64,000 nt of DNA from Ignavibacteriales bacterium (GCA_016700155.1 CP065001.1:1302001-1366000), one strand, 5' to 3'; counted from the first letter of the stretch, positions 43,970-52,979 are shown. Program-made: numbers and translations. Notes: generated from the sequence alone by a model not told the origin.

Positions 43970-44854
43970 ATGCCCAAATATAACATAGGAACAGCAGGCT
44001 GGTCATATAAAGACTGGGTTCCGAACTTCTATCCTAAAAATCAGTCAGGTGGTTTTGACTGGCTGCAGTTTTATTCACATTACTTTAATTGTGTTGAAGT
44101 AAACTCGACTTACTATACTTATATCAGCCCAAAAATTGTTCATGGTTGGATAAACAAAGTACAGGATTCAGATGACTTTATCTTTCATATAAAACTTCAT
44201 CAGGATTTTACTCACAAAAGAAAGTATGATGAACAAAGTATCAGTGCGGTTAGATTTAATCTTGAACTGTTAAAGAAATCTGAAAGACTTGGCGGATTAT
44301 TGATACAGTTTCCTTATTCATTTTCGTTTGATGGAAATTCTGTACAGCATATTCAAAAACTGAAAAATATTTTTTCGGATATAAGCTGTTTTGTTGAAGT
44401 CCGTCATTCAAGCTGGAATAATAAAAGAGCGCTGGAATTCTTTGAAGAAGCTGACATAACATTTTGCACAATCGATCAGCCGCAGATTGGAAAGGCGATT
44501 GAGTTTGAACCGATAATAACGAATGATAAAGCATATATCCGGTTTCATGGGAGGAATGTTGAAGCATGGAAAAAATCCCTTGCAAATTTCGGGAAAGAGC
44601 AGAGTTATGAAGAACAAAGTTCGCGTTATAAATATTTATACTCACCAGGTGAGCTGGTTGAAATAGTGCAGAAGATAAAGTCGTTAAGCGAAAAAGTAAA
44701 AGAAGTAAATGTGATAATGAATAATCATCCGCAAGGTGATGCGATAGCAAATGCGTTTGAGTTGATACATCTGCTTGAAGAGAAAGATAAAGTCGTAATG
44801 CCACCAACTATAATTAAGGCGTACCCAAGGCTGGAAGAAGTTATGGTGAATTAA
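43970..44854 (+). CDS. DUF72 (YecE) family protein
   Basis: This 294-residue protein has the DUF72 TIM-barrel signature: NIGTAGWSYKDWVPNFYPK at the start, FNCVEVNSTYYTYISPK, FHIKLHQDFTH, LLIQFPYSF, CFVEVRHSSW and AYIRFHGRN. The biochemical function of DUF72 is not known, although homologues often lie near repair genes. Here dinB would be the next gene but for the inserted DUF559 element, so the two were probably an SOS-linked pair. The start ATG (43970) follows the predicted promoter. Confidence 0.9.
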   Translation: MPKYNIGTAGWSYKDWVPNFYPKNQSGGFDWLQFYSHYFNCVEVNSTYYTYISPKIVHGWINKVQDSDDFIFHIKLHQDFTHKRKYDEQSISAVRFNLELLKKSERLGGLLIQFPYSFSFDGNSVQHIQKLKNIFSDISCFVEVRHSSWNNKRALEFFEEADITFCTIDQPQIGKAIEFEPIITNDKAYIRFHGRNVEAWKKSLANFGKEQSYEEQSSRYKYLYSPGELVEIVQKIKSLSEKVKEVNVIMNNHPQGDAIANAFELIHLLEEKDKVVMPPTIIKAYPRLEEVMVN

Positions 44855-44860
44855 AAAAAT

Positions 44861-44884
44861 AATCCCCTCCTCTTTGAGGAGGGG
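44861..44884. repeat. Left terminal inverted repeat/hairpin of DUF559 element
   Basis: AAT precedes a 9-bp stem (CCCCTCCTC with GAGGAGGGG) around TTT. It is the exact reverse complement of 45330-45353. It begins 7 bases after the DUF72 stop and could also act as a terminator. Confidence 0.8.
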
Positions 44885-44920
44885 TGTTCCGATGAAATCG
44901 GAACGGGGTGGTGTAGTTAT

Positions 44921-45355
44921 ATGAAGCAAAACAAAGAAAAAATATTTAACAAAAAAGAAATTAAACCTAAAAGAAAAGAACTGAGGAATAATCTAACTTT
45001 TGCTGAAGTTATTTTTTGGCAAAATGTAAAAAACAAGCAGGTCGCTGGAAAAAAATTTAGAAGACAAACAAGTGTTGGTAATTATATTGTAGACTTTTAT
45101 TGTTCTGAAGAAAAATTAGTAGTAGAACTTGATGGGGAAGTTCATTTTAATGAGGATGCTGTTAAATATGATAATGAAAGAACTAAGTTTCTTGAGTCAG
45201 TAGGATTGAAGGTTATTAGATTTGAGAACCTTGAAGTTTTGTCTGATATCGATGACGTTTTAAAGAGAGTTGCAGCATGCTTCAAGCAAAACACACCACC
45301 ACCCCTGCTTTTGTCTTCGACAAAAGATTCCCCTCCTCAAAGAGGAGGGGATTGA
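44921..45355 (+). CDS. DUF559 (Vsr-like) endonuclease-domain protein
   Basis: This 144-residue protein has the DUF559 core: LTFAEVIFWQNVKNKQVAGKKFRRQ, VGNYIVDFYCSEEKLVVELDG and FLESVGLKVIRFENLEVL. The PD-(D/E)xK nuclease residues are visible as the Asp of IVDF and the E-x-D of VELDG. Members are small restriction-like nucleases of mostly unknown target. The last ~18 residues (NTPPPLLLSSTKDSPPQRGGD) are encoded by the right-end repeat, and the stop codon straddles its edge. No good ribosome binding site is seen. Gene and repeats appear to form one unit. Confidence 0.85.
   Translation: MKQNKEKIFNKKEIKPKRKELRNNLTFAEVIFWQNVKNKQVAGKKFRRQTSVGNYIVDFYCSEEKLVVELDGEVHFNEDAVKYDNERTKFLESVGLKVIRFENLEVLSDIDDVLKRVAACFKQNTPPPLLLSSTKDSPPQRGGD
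45330..45353. repeat. Right terminal inverted repeat/hairpin of DUF559 element
   Basis: A 9-bp stem (CCCCTCCTC with GAGGAGGGG) around AAA is followed by ATT, the exact reverse complement of 44861-44884. It ends 12 bases before the dinB start codon. Confidence 0.8.
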
Positions 45356-45365
45356 AGAGTTTTTT

Positions 45366-46529
45366 ATGCGAACAATATTTCATCTTGACCTTGACGCATT
45401 CTTTATTTCCGTAGAGAGAATTCTCGACCCCAAACTTAACGGCAAGCCTGTTGTAGTCGGTGGAGATCCTAAATACGGACGCGGTGTTGTTGCCGCCTGT
45501 TCTTATGAAGCACGTGCTTATGGGCTGCATTCTGCAATGCCTATTCGGCAGGCGTATAAACTCTGTCCGCATGCTATTTACATGCACGGACATGGTGATG
45601 AGTACACACATTTTTCTAAAGCCGTAAAAAATATTCTTGAACAGTATTCACCTCTGATTGAGCAGGCATCTATTGATGAGTTCTATTTGGATTTCACCGG
45701 CTGTCAGAAAATCTATGGGTCTATGTTTGCATTCGCATCGTTCATTCAATCTGAAATATGGAAAAAACTTTCACTGCCTTGTTCAATTGGAATTGGCAGT
45801 AACAAAACAATCGCAAAGATTGGTTCTGACTGCATGAAGCCGCAGGGTATTACATATATATTACCCGGGCTTGAAAAAGAGTTCCTTTCACCAATGCCTG
45901 TTGAAACAATTCCAGGAGTCGGTAAAGTACTTGCCAAAGATCTGCACAGCAAAGGATTCAGAACAATTGGTGATATATCTAAAACTCCGTCTGATTATTT
46001 CTCCGCAGCTTACGGAAAATACGGAGTTGATCTCTGGCGAAAAGCCAATGGTGAAGGAACGGAATATCTGACTATAGAAAGAGAACGAAAAAGTATTTCA
46101 CGCGAAAATACTTTTGGTGAAGATATTATGAATATCGAAAAGATCAGAACATCTCTATTTTATCTTACAGGAAAAGTTTGTCACAGTCTTCGTAATAAAG
46201 AATTAATGGCATCAACAATAACAATCAAGTTGAGATATACAGATTTTGAGACAATGACAAGATCAAAAACAATAAAGATTACAGATGATGATAAAGTTAT
46301 TTTTGAAATTGCCTGGGACCTAATGAAGAAAGCACATACACGAAGGGTTGGTGTAAGGTTAATTGGTGTTGGCGTAACTAACCTTACAACTTTTAGCGAA
46401 CAGGAATACCTGTTTGAAGATTATGAAATGAAGAGAAAAAAAATGTTAAGAGCGGTTACGGGAGTAAGAGATAAATACGGATATAAATCGCTTTTATTTG
46501 CTGACGGAATGAAATTAAAATCTGAATAA
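45366..46529 (+). CDS. dinB: DNA polymerase IV (Y family)
   Basis: This 387-residue translesion polymerase starts MRTIFHLDLDAFFISVE with the catalytic Asp in HLDLD. It also has YEARAYGLHSAMP, the second metal site QASIDEFYLDFTG (S-I-D-E), SIGIGSNKTIAKI and an HhH region PGVGKVLAKDL, followed by a little-finger domain. The frame is open upstream to 45270, but those 32 residues are the translation of the element end, so the true start is 45366. No beta-clamp motif is obvious at the C terminus. It is likely LexA-regulated, though the nearby element may now affect its expression. Confidence 0.93.
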   Translation: MRTIFHLDLDAFFISVERILDPKLNGKPVVVGGDPKYGRGVVAACSYEARAYGLHSAMPIRQAYKLCPHAIYMHGHGDEYTHFSKAVKNILEQYSPLIEQASIDEFYLDFTGCQKIYGSMFAFASFIQSEIWKKLSLPCSIGIGSNKTIAKIGSDCMKPQGITYILPGLEKEFLSPMPVETIPGVGKVLAKDLHSKGFRTIGDISKTPSDYFSAAYGKYGVDLWRKANGEGTEYLTIERERKSISRENTFGEDIMNIEKIRTSLFYLTGKVCHSLRNKELMASTITIKLRYTDFETMTRSKTIKITDDDKVIFEIAWDLMKKAHTRRVGVRLIGVGVTNLTTFSEQEYLFEDYEMKRKKMLRAVTGVRDKYGYKSLLFADGMKLKSE

Positions 46530-46531
46530 TC

Positions 46532-46885
46532 TCATCCGGGAGGCCAGTTCATTTTTCTGCCGCCAAGAAGATGCATATGCAAATGATACACATCCTGTCC
46601 GCCGTTTTTGCCACAGTTAATTACAAGTCTGAAACCTTCTTCAGAAATTCCCAGGTCTGAGGCAATTTTATTTGCAGCATCAAACAATTCACCAAGTAAT
46701 TTGGAATGTTCGCTTCCTTTTAAGTCACTAACTTTAGGTATTTCAATTTTAGGAATTATAAGTATATGATGCGGTGCCTGAGGATTTATATCTTTAAAAG
46801 CTAGCACAGAATCAGATTCGAAAACGATTGCAGCAGGGATTTCTTTCCTGATGATTTTAGAAAAAATTGTCTCACTCATTTTCAT
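46532..46885 (-). CDS. HIT-family (HINT-like) nucleotide-binding protein
   Basis: This 117-residue histidine triad protein hydrolyses adenosine nucleotide-linked substrates such as AMP-lysine or adenylates. It has FSKIIRKEIPAAIVFE, AFKDINPQAPHHILIIPK, FRLVINCGKNGGQDVYHLHMHLLGGR with the catalytic H-x-H-x-H. The ATG overlaps the stop of the NtrC-type gene by four bases, so it is the second gene of that operon. Its physiological substrate is not known. Confidence 0.92.
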   Translation of the reverse strand: MKMSETIFSKIIRKEIPAAIVFESDSVLAFKDINPQAPHHILIIPKIEIPKVSDLKGSEHSKLLGELFDAANKIASDLGISEEGFRLVINCGKNGGQDVYHLHMHLLGGRKMNWPPG

Positions 46886-48237
46886 TCACCTTTTTCGATG
46901 TCATACTTTTTCATTTTGTTATAGAGATGGCTTCTTTGAATATCAAGTATTTCAGCCGTCTTACTTATGTTCCAGTTATTAGCTTCAAGCTGTTTCAGGA
47001 TAAAAGCTTTTTCCGCTTTCTCTTTAAATTCCTGGAACGAGTTGTTGATATCGATCAAATCGCCGATTGAATTTTTACTTGCAGAATACAAAAACTCTAT
47101 ATCTCTTTTTGTTATTTCAGACTTACCAACGATTATGATAATTCTTTCAACAGCATTACGGAGTTCACGGACGTTGCCTGTCCATTGCAAAGATTGTAAA
47201 AACTTAAATGCGTCTTCGGAAAACTTAACTGATGGCTTTTTGTGTTTTGAAACTATGTCATTTGCAAAATGCTCGATCAGGATTGGAATATCTTCCACTC
47301 TTTCTTTTAGGGGAGGAATATGGATCGGGATAACATTCAATCTGTGATAAAGGTCCTCCCTGAAATTTCCTTTTTCAATTTCGTCTTTGAGATTTTTATT
47401 AGTGGCAGAAATAATTCTTACATCAACTTCAATTTTTTTACCGCCGCCGACTCTTTCAATTTTTCCATCTTCAATAGCACGCAATACTTTTGCCTGAGCC
47501 TGTAAACTCATATCACCAATTTCATCAAGGAAGATTGTCCCTTTGTTAGCTAACTCAAATTTGCCAATGCGCTGCTGCACCGCACCTGTGAATGATCCTT
47601 TTTCATGACCGAATAATTCAGATTCAATTAATTCATTTGGAATAGCAGCGCAGTTAACTTCAATAAGTGGTTTTGCTTTTCGTTCACTCTTATTGTGAAT
47701 GGCTCTGGCAACTAGTTCCTTACCTGTTCCGTTGTCTCCGGTTATTAAAACTCTTGTATCAAGAGGAGCGACCTTATCAACCATTTCAAGTATGTTTTGA
47801 ATTGCTTTACTCTTTCCAAGAATTTTATTGTCGCCATGCAAAGATTTTTTATACTCGCGGTTTTCAGTAAGCAGGTTCGATTGCTCTACAGCATTACGGA
47901 TACTGATTAAAAGTTTATCACGATCAATTGGTTTTTCAATAAAATCGAATGCACCAAGACGTGTAGCTTTAATTGCATTCTCTAAGCTTGCATGAGCTGA
48001 GATAATGATAACAGATAAAGTAGGTTTAATTTCTTTCACCTTGTTTAGCACTTCAAAGCCGGTCATTTCGGGCATCTGAATATCAAGCAGCAGAGCAGAG
48101 AAATCAGTTGCATTTACTTTTTCAATTCCCGCGGAAGCACTTGTTGAGTAATCTACATTATAGTCTTCATACTCAAGAATCATTTTAATGCTTTCGCATA
48201 TCTGAAGTTCATCGTCTATTATAAGGATAGAATTCAT
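46882..48237 (-). CDS. NtrC-family sigma-54-dependent response regulator
   Basis: This 451-residue activator has a receiver domain (about 1-120, acceptor D52 in LLLDIQMPEMTG), an AAA+ domain (about 140-375, with Walker A GDNGTGKELVARAIH, the sigma-54 contact loop GSFTGAV, the Walker B FLDEIGDM) and a Fis-type helix-turn-helix (NNWNISKTAEILDIQRSHLYNKM). It would activate sigma-54 promoters after phosphorylation. No histidine kinase is adjacent, so the signal is unknown. It overlaps the upstream unknown gene by four bases and the HIT gene by four. Confidence 0.93.
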   Translation of the reverse strand: MNSILIIDDELQICESIKMILEYEDYNVDYSTSASAGIEKVNATDFSALLLDIQMPEMTGFEVLNKVKEIKPTLSVIIISAHASLENAIKATRLGAFDFIEKPIDRDKLLISIRNAVEQSNLLTENREYKKSLHGDNKILGKSKAIQNILEMVDKVAPLDTRVLITGDNGTGKELVARAIHNKSERKAKPLIEVNCAAIPNELIESELFGHEKGSFTGAVQQRIGKFELANKGTIFLDEIGDMSLQAQAKVLRAIEDGKIERVGGGKKIEVDVRIISATNKNLKDEIEKGNFREDLYHRLNVIPIHIPPLKERVEDIPILIEHFANDIVSKHKKPSVKFSEDAFKFLQSLQWTGNVRELRNAVERIIIIVGKSEITKRDIEFLYSASKNSIGDLIDINNSFQEFKEKAEKAFILKQLEANNWNISKTAEILDIQRSHLYNKMKKYDIEKGE

Positions 48238-48899
48238 TGTGTTGGTCTTATATAAAAAAGTGTTGGTTGAATTAATATGTGAGAAGGACGGACTTTATCA
48301 TTTTCTTTTAACATTGAGCCAAACAGTTGTCCGAGTTTGTTGGTCTGCATATCACGCAAATCGATTGATGATTGTACTTTAAATTCCGCTTCAAAAACTT
48401 CCACAAAATAACCAATTAGATTTCCTAAATCAAAAATGGTTGAACCGTTCATCAAATAAGCTGAACCGAAAAAATGCGCACATTTATCCTTGTCTCCATA
48501 TTCATTTTGCGGCGAATCAAAATAAAGATAACGGGGAAGTTTTTCGTTTTTTTCTAGAAAAGTTTTTTCATCCGCGGAAATGAGCGGATAATTCACAATG
48601 CTGCCGACTAAAGGTATCTGTATTGGAACTTCACGGTAGGGGACACAAGCAAATGCTAATGCTAACAATGCCTCCTGTGTATCACCGCAATTTTGTCTGA
48701 CAGAAAAAACAAATATTGAATCAACGATCTGTAAATCACCTTTATCAGTGTTGCTTTCGAATGATGCTATATATTCGGAAATACTGTTAACATTTATTGA
48801 AAGTTTGCTTTGCTGGGGAAATATATCCATCGCCATAGAAAATATTGAAGCAACTAAAACAAACTTAAGAACGATTTTTTCAGGTGATTTTTGGAACAA
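48234..48899 (-). CDS. Exported protein of unknown family, upstream of NtrC-type regulator
   Basis: This 221-residue protein has a likely signal peptide (about 8-28, ending IFPQQ). The central segment has DKDKCAHFFGSAYLMN and DLGNLIGYFVEVFE, and the C terminus has SSIDLRDMQTNKLGQLFGSML. I do not recognise a domain; the His/Cys and Asp-rich pieces suggest a structured periplasmic protein. Its ATGA overlap with the regulator indicates cotranscription, so it may supply a periplasmic signal or be part of the regulated process. Confidence 0.55.
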   Translation of the reverse strand: MFQKSPEKIVLKFVLVASIFSMAMDIFPQQSKLSINVNSISEYIASFESNTDKGDLQIVDSIFVFSVRQNCGDTQEALLALAFACVPYREVPIQIPLVGSIVNYPLISADEKTFLEKNEKLPRYLYFDSPQNEYGDKDKCAHFFGSAYLMNGSTIFDLGNLIGYFVEVFEAEFKVQSSIDLRDMQTNKLGQLFGSMLKENDKVRPSHILIQPTLFYIRPTQ

Positions 48900-49012
48900 C
48901 TTTTTCAGAGATTTTTAGTAGCGAAAAAAAATAATAATTTGATATTAAAATAAATATTTACTTATGAAGTTATATAACCCGTTCAGTAAAAAGTATTCTC
49001 ATCTTAAATAGT

Positions 49013-49993
49013 ATGTCTGTAAAAAAAATAGTTAAACTTTTTCTAATCAATGTACTTATAGTAGTGCTAATGTTTATTCTTGCTGAGCTAAGTGTAAGGG
49101 TATTTCTGCCACAAATAAAATTGCCGGGGACTGAATCTACGCTTCTTCAAGACAGTATTTATTTTGATTCACAAGGGTTAAGAAAAAATGCAGTTGGTAA
49201 AAGCATGGGCGTTTTGAAGCAAACAACTGCAGTCAGAACCTGGAAGTATGTAAAAAATAATAATTCGAATAGAAGGACATTATTCCTTGGGGATTCAGTA
49301 ACAATGGGGATAGGTATTGAGAATGATTCAACTTTTTGTGGATTAATAAATAACGCTGATACAAGTATCAGGGTATTTAATCCTGCGTTGATTGGTTATT
49401 CTGTTTATGATTATAAAAATATTGTACGAAAAATTCTGGTTGATGATGGAAATCAGAATAAGATTAGTGAAGTAATAGTTTGCTGGTGCCTTAATGATAT
49501 TTATTCAAACGAAATAATTCAAAATGTTCCTCAGGCTACAGATGAAACATTATTGGGCAGGGTTTTAATATTCTTTAGAAGCAATTCGTACTTATACCAG
49601 TTTGTCAAAAATCTTTTTAGAGATAGATCGAAGGAATATTATTTGTTCGATGATAACTTTTATTCGAATAACAATAAAACGTTTCTGAAAGGATTAAAAG
49701 ATCTTGATGAGATTATAACTTTGCTGAATTCAACCAATGTAAAATTAAAAGTTTTACTGCTGCCTTATGAGTTTCAGATAAGAGATAACAATTATCGAGA
49801 ACTAAATAAACCTCAACATTTATTAAGTGAGTTTTTAAAATCCAGGGATGTAGAATTTTATGATATTGCCAAAGCTTTTGATGGTAATGATGAAAATATT
49901 TCTGACTATTATTTATATGGAGATGGGCTTCACTTTTCTGAAACAGGGCATAGAATCGTTGCTAATTACATTTTGAAAGAAATACTATACTAA
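49013..49993 (+). CDS. SGNH/GDSL-type esterase, membrane anchored
   Basis: This 326-residue protein has one N-terminal transmembrane helix (about 8-28) and a periplasmic SGNH-hydrolase domain. Block I is FLGDSVTMGIG with nucleophile S95, block III is the CLNDI-like WCLNDIYSNE, and block V is GDGLHFSETGHRI with the Asp-His pair. Such enzymes act on acyl, acetyl or other esters on polysaccharides or lipids. The substrate is unknown. It is an isolated plus-strand gene between convergent and divergent neighbours. Confidence 0.78.
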   Translation: MSVKKIVKLFLINVLIVVLMFILAELSVRVFLPQIKLPGTESTLLQDSIYFDSQGLRKNAVGKSMGVLKQTTAVRTWKYVKNNNSNRRTLFLGDSVTMGIGIENDSTFCGLINNADTSIRVFNPALIGYSVYDYKNIVRKILVDDGNQNKISEVIVCWCLNDIYSNEIIQNVPQATDETLLGRVLIFFRSNSYLYQFVKNLFRDRSKEYYLFDDNFYSNNNKTFLKGLKDLDEIITLLNSTNVKLKVLLLPYEFQIRDNNYRELNKPQHLLSEFLKSRDVEFYDIAKAFDGNDENISDYYLYGDGLHFSETGHRIVANYILKEILY

Positions 49994-49997
49994 TCAA

Positions 49998-51653
49998 TTA
50001 TGTCTGAATTACACCCGGATTAAACTTAGGCATTTCAGGATTATTATTCGCAACTTCCAAGCACATTGATATCCATTCACGGGTAAAAGCAGGATCAATT
50101 ATTTCATCAATCCAAAGTCGCGCGGAAGCATAAACCGGATTACTTTTTTCATCATAAGATTTAAGAATATCAGTGAGCAGTTTCTTTTTTTCTTCATCAC
50201 TGAATTTATGTCCGCTCTTTTCTTCCTGTTTTAGTTTGATATCCATTAAAACACTGCTTGCCTGAGAGCCGCCCATTACAGAAATTTTTGCATTAGGATA
50301 CGCAAATATAAATCTTGGATCATAAGCCTTACCGCACATTGCGTAATTGCCGGCACCAAAACTATTACCAACAATAATTGTTATCTTGGGAACAACAGAG
50401 TTCGCAACTGCATTAACCATCTTTGCGCCGTCCTTAATTATACCGCCTTGTTCTGCTTTGCTGCCTACCATGAACCCGGTAACGTCCTGTAAAAATATCA
50501 ACGGGATTTTTTTCTGGTTGCAGTTCATAATAAACCGTGCAGCCTTATCTGCCGAATCAGAATAAATAACTCCACCGACCTGCATCTCGCCTTCCTCAGT
50601 TTTTACAACTGAACGCTGGTTTGCTACAATTCCAACAGCCCATCCATCTATCCTTGCGTAAGCAGTAATTATGGTTTTACCGTAACCGGATTTGTATTCG
50701 TCAAGTTCAGATTTATCAACCAAGCAGGATAACAAATCATAAGTATCGTATTGTTTTAAAGTATCCTCCGGCAGGATACCATAAATCTCTTTTGGTGAAT
50801 GAAGAGGCTGACTGCTTTCAATTCTATCAAATCCTGCTTTATTATTTGTTCCGAATTTTTCTACAAGACTTCTTATCTGCTTTATACACTCTTCATCATT
50901 TTTCATGACGTAATCTGTAACACCGGAAATGTTGGATTGAACTTTTGCACCGCCGAGTGATTCATTGTCAATTACTTCACCAATTGCCGCTCTAACTAAA
51001 TGTGAACCTGCAAGAAAAACAGAACCCTCACCTTCAACAATTAAGGCTTCATCACTCATTATCGGAAGGTAAGCTCCACCCGCAACACAAGGTCCCATTA
51101 TAGCGGCAATCTGAGGAATTCCCATCGAGGACATTTTTGCATTATTGCGGAAAACTCGTCCAAAGTGTTCTTTGTCCGGGAAGATTTCATCCTGTAACGG
51201 AAGGAATACTCCGGCACTATCAACGAGATAAATTATCGGAAGATTGTTCTCCATTGCAATTTCCTGTGCACGAAGATTTTTTTTAGCGGTAACAGGAAAC
51301 CACGCACCGGCTTTTACTGTTGCATCGTTAGCAACTATGACACAAAGTCTGTTGTGAATTCTTCCAATCCCATAAACTGTTCCTGATGAAGGTGCGCCTC
51401 CGTATTCACCGTACATTCCATATGCTGCAAATGTGCTTAGCTCATAAAATGATTTCGGATTATCAACTAATGAATTGATTCTTTCTCTTGCTGTTAGCTT
51501 ACCTTTAGCTTTGTGTTTTTCAATTGCTTTCTGTCCGCCGCCGAGTTTTATTTTATCTTTTTCTGCTGAGAGTTTCCGCAAGAGTTCTTTTTGATAGTCA
51601 TCCCGTTTGTGAAAGGATTCGGTTTCAGGATTTATTGAGCCAACTTTTTTCAT
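49998..51653 (-). CDS. mccB: Acyl-CoA carboxylase carboxyltransferase subunit (MccB-like)
   Basis: This 551-residue biotin-dependent carboxyltransferase subunit transfers CO2 from biotin to an acyl-CoA; the best match is the beta subunit of methylcrotonyl-CoA carboxylase (leucine breakdown). It has KLTARERINSLVD, GGAPSSGTVYGIGRI, LVDSAGVFLPLQDEIFPD, GPCVAGGAYLPIMSDEALIVEG and VGNSFGAGNYAMCGKAYDPRFIFAYPNAKISVMGG. Geranyl- or propionyl-CoA carboxylase is possible but less typical at this length. The biotin carboxylase/BCCP subunit is not in the window. The acyl-CoA dehydrogenase gene is 79 bases upstream. Confidence 0.88.
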   Translation of the reverse strand: MKKVGSINPETESFHKRDDYQKELLRKLSAEKDKIKLGGGQKAIEKHKAKGKLTARERINSLVDNPKSFYELSTFAAYGMYGEYGGAPSSGTVYGIGRIHNRLCVIVANDATVKAGAWFPVTAKKNLRAQEIAMENNLPIIYLVDSAGVFLPLQDEIFPDKEHFGRVFRNNAKMSSMGIPQIAAIMGPCVAGGAYLPIMSDEALIVEGEGSVFLAGSHLVRAAIGEVIDNESLGGAKVQSNISGVTDYVMKNDEECIKQIRSLVEKFGTNNKAGFDRIESSQPLHSPKEIYGILPEDTLKQYDTYDLLSCLVDKSELDEYKSGYGKTIITAYARIDGWAVGIVANQRSVVKTEEGEMQVGGVIYSDSADKAARFIMNCNQKKIPLIFLQDVTGFMVGSKAEQGGIIKDGAKMVNAVANSVVPKITIIVGNSFGAGNYAMCGKAYDPRFIFAYPNAKISVMGGSQASSVLMDIKLKQEEKSGHKFSDEEKKKLLTDILKSYDEKSNPVYASARLWIDEIIDPAFTREWISMCLEVANNNPEMPKFNPGVIQT

Positions 51654-51732
51654 ATTGATAGATTTATTTCTTTGAAAAAGGTGAAAATAGTTACACGGAG
51701 AACCACTGAGAAAGCACAGAGAAACACGGAGA

Positions 51733-52899
51733 TTAAGATTCTTTCAATAAATCCCGTGCAATTACTATTCTTTGAATTTCAGATGTACCCTCGCCGATGG
51801 TTAAAAGTTTTACATCACGATAAAATTTTTCAACAGGATATTCTTTTATGAAACCATATCCTCCGAAAATCTGTACAGCATCGTTTGCTGCTTTTTCGGC
51901 AATCTCACTCGCAAATAGTTTCGCTTCTGCTGCTTCTTTGGTATTCGGGATTCCGTTGTCTTTCATCCACGCTGCGCGATGTGTAAGTAATCTTGCGGCT
52001 TCAATATTGGTTGACATTTCTGCAAGCTTAAATTGAATTGCCTGAAAATGTGAAAGATGTTTTCCGAATTGTTGCCTCTCTTTTGAGTATTTGACTGAAG
52101 CATCAAGACAGCCCTGTGCAAGTCCGACGCTTAATGCGGCTATTGAAATTCTTCCACCCTCAAGTACTTTCATTGAGTTAATAAATCCCATTCCTTCATC
52201 ACCGCAAAGGTTTGATAAAGGTACTTTACAATTTTCAAATGCGAGTTGTGTTGTATCGCTTGCACGCATTCCAAGTTTATTCTCTTTCTTGCCTATGATA
52301 AATCCCGGCATTCCCTTGTCTAAAATAAATGCTGAAATTCCTTTCTTACTTGCTTCCTTATTTGTGATTGCCATAACAACAGCTACTTCACCTACTGTAC
52401 CATGAGTAGTAAACTGTTTGCTGCCATTTAAAATCCAGTTGCTACCATCTTTTACCGCGACGCTTTTTAACCCGGCTGCATCACTTCCTGAATATGATTC
52501 AGTTAATCCCCAGGCACCAATTTTTTTTCCGCTTGCGAGATCAGGAAGATATTTTTTCTTTTGTTCTTCACTGCCAAATAAATTTATGTGGTTGGTGCAT
52601 AGTCCGTTGTGTGCTGCAACAGACAACGAAACTGAAGGATCAACTTTTGCTAACTCTTCAACAATTATAGCATACTCCATATAGCCAAGTCCGGCACCAC
52701 CGTATTCTTCAGGAACAAGTATTCCCATGAAACCCAATTCGCCAAGTTTTTTCATTATCTCCATAGGGAATTTTTGTGATTCATCATACTCCATTATATA
52801 TGGTCTGATGTGTTGTTCTGCGAAGTCACGGATTGTATTTTTTATTTCCAACTGGCTGTCAGTCAATTCGGAAATAAATTGAGTTGCTGTAATTTCCAT
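51733..52899 (-). CDS. Acyl-CoA dehydrogenase
   Basis: This 388-residue FAD enzyme oxidises acyl-CoA to enoyl-CoA. Visible motifs are GLTESYSGSDAAGLKS (FAD/substrate loop), QFGKHLSHFQAIQFKLAEM, FGGYGFIKEYPVEKFYRD and IGEGTSEIQRIVIAR with the catalytic Glu. Its neighbour is a methylcrotonyl-CoA carboxylase-like subunit, so isovaleryl-CoA or another branched acyl-CoA may be the substrate; a general short-chain enzyme remains possible. The two would act in sequence in leucine degradation. Confidence 0.92.
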   Translation of the reverse strand: MEITATQFISELTDSQLEIKNTIRDFAEQHIRPYIMEYDESQKFPMEIMKKLGELGFMGILVPEEYGGAGLGYMEYAIIVEELAKVDPSVSLSVAAHNGLCTNHINLFGSEEQKKKYLPDLASGKKIGAWGLTESYSGSDAAGLKSVAVKDGSNWILNGSKQFTTHGTVGEVAVVMAITNKEASKKGISAFILDKGMPGFIIGKKENKLGMRASDTTQLAFENCKVPLSNLCGDEGMGFINSMKVLEGGRISIAALSVGLAQGCLDASVKYSKERQQFGKHLSHFQAIQFKLAEMSTNIEAARLLTHRAAWMKDNGIPNTKEAAEAKLFASEIAEKAANDAVQIFGGYGFIKEYPVEKFYRDVKLLTIGEGTSEIQRIVIARDLLKES

Positions 52900-52979
52900 T
52901 ACATTCCTTTCCGGTTTATAAATAATTATTAATTGTCCCTCAGTAGAATCAGAAGGAAGATAGCACTGTTAACGGCGAA

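Larger units (their letters stand above)
44861..45353 (+). mobile_element. Putative small mobile element carrying a DUF559 nuclease gene
   Basis: The element is bounded by perfect 24-base inverted repeats (44861-44884 and 45330-45353). Each end has the same nested layout going inward: an outer hairpin with CCCCTCCTC/GAGGAGGGG arms, an inner 8-bp hairpin with a GAA loop (on the inward-reading strand) and the motif GGGGTGGTG (44905-44913; complement 45297-45305). Inner hairpins differ in sequence but keep stem and loop size. The only gene is DUF559. No clear target duplication is seen. Transposition is inference. Confidence 0.6.

Noticed and set aside
44256..44807. 183-codon ORF on the minus strand within the DUF72 gene
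   Set aside because: It is a shadow of a well-conserved gene; its translation has no family features.
45270..45365. N-terminal extension of dinB (MQHASSKTHHH...)
   Set aside because: It is the translation of the DUF559 element end. The Y-family protein starts at 45366.
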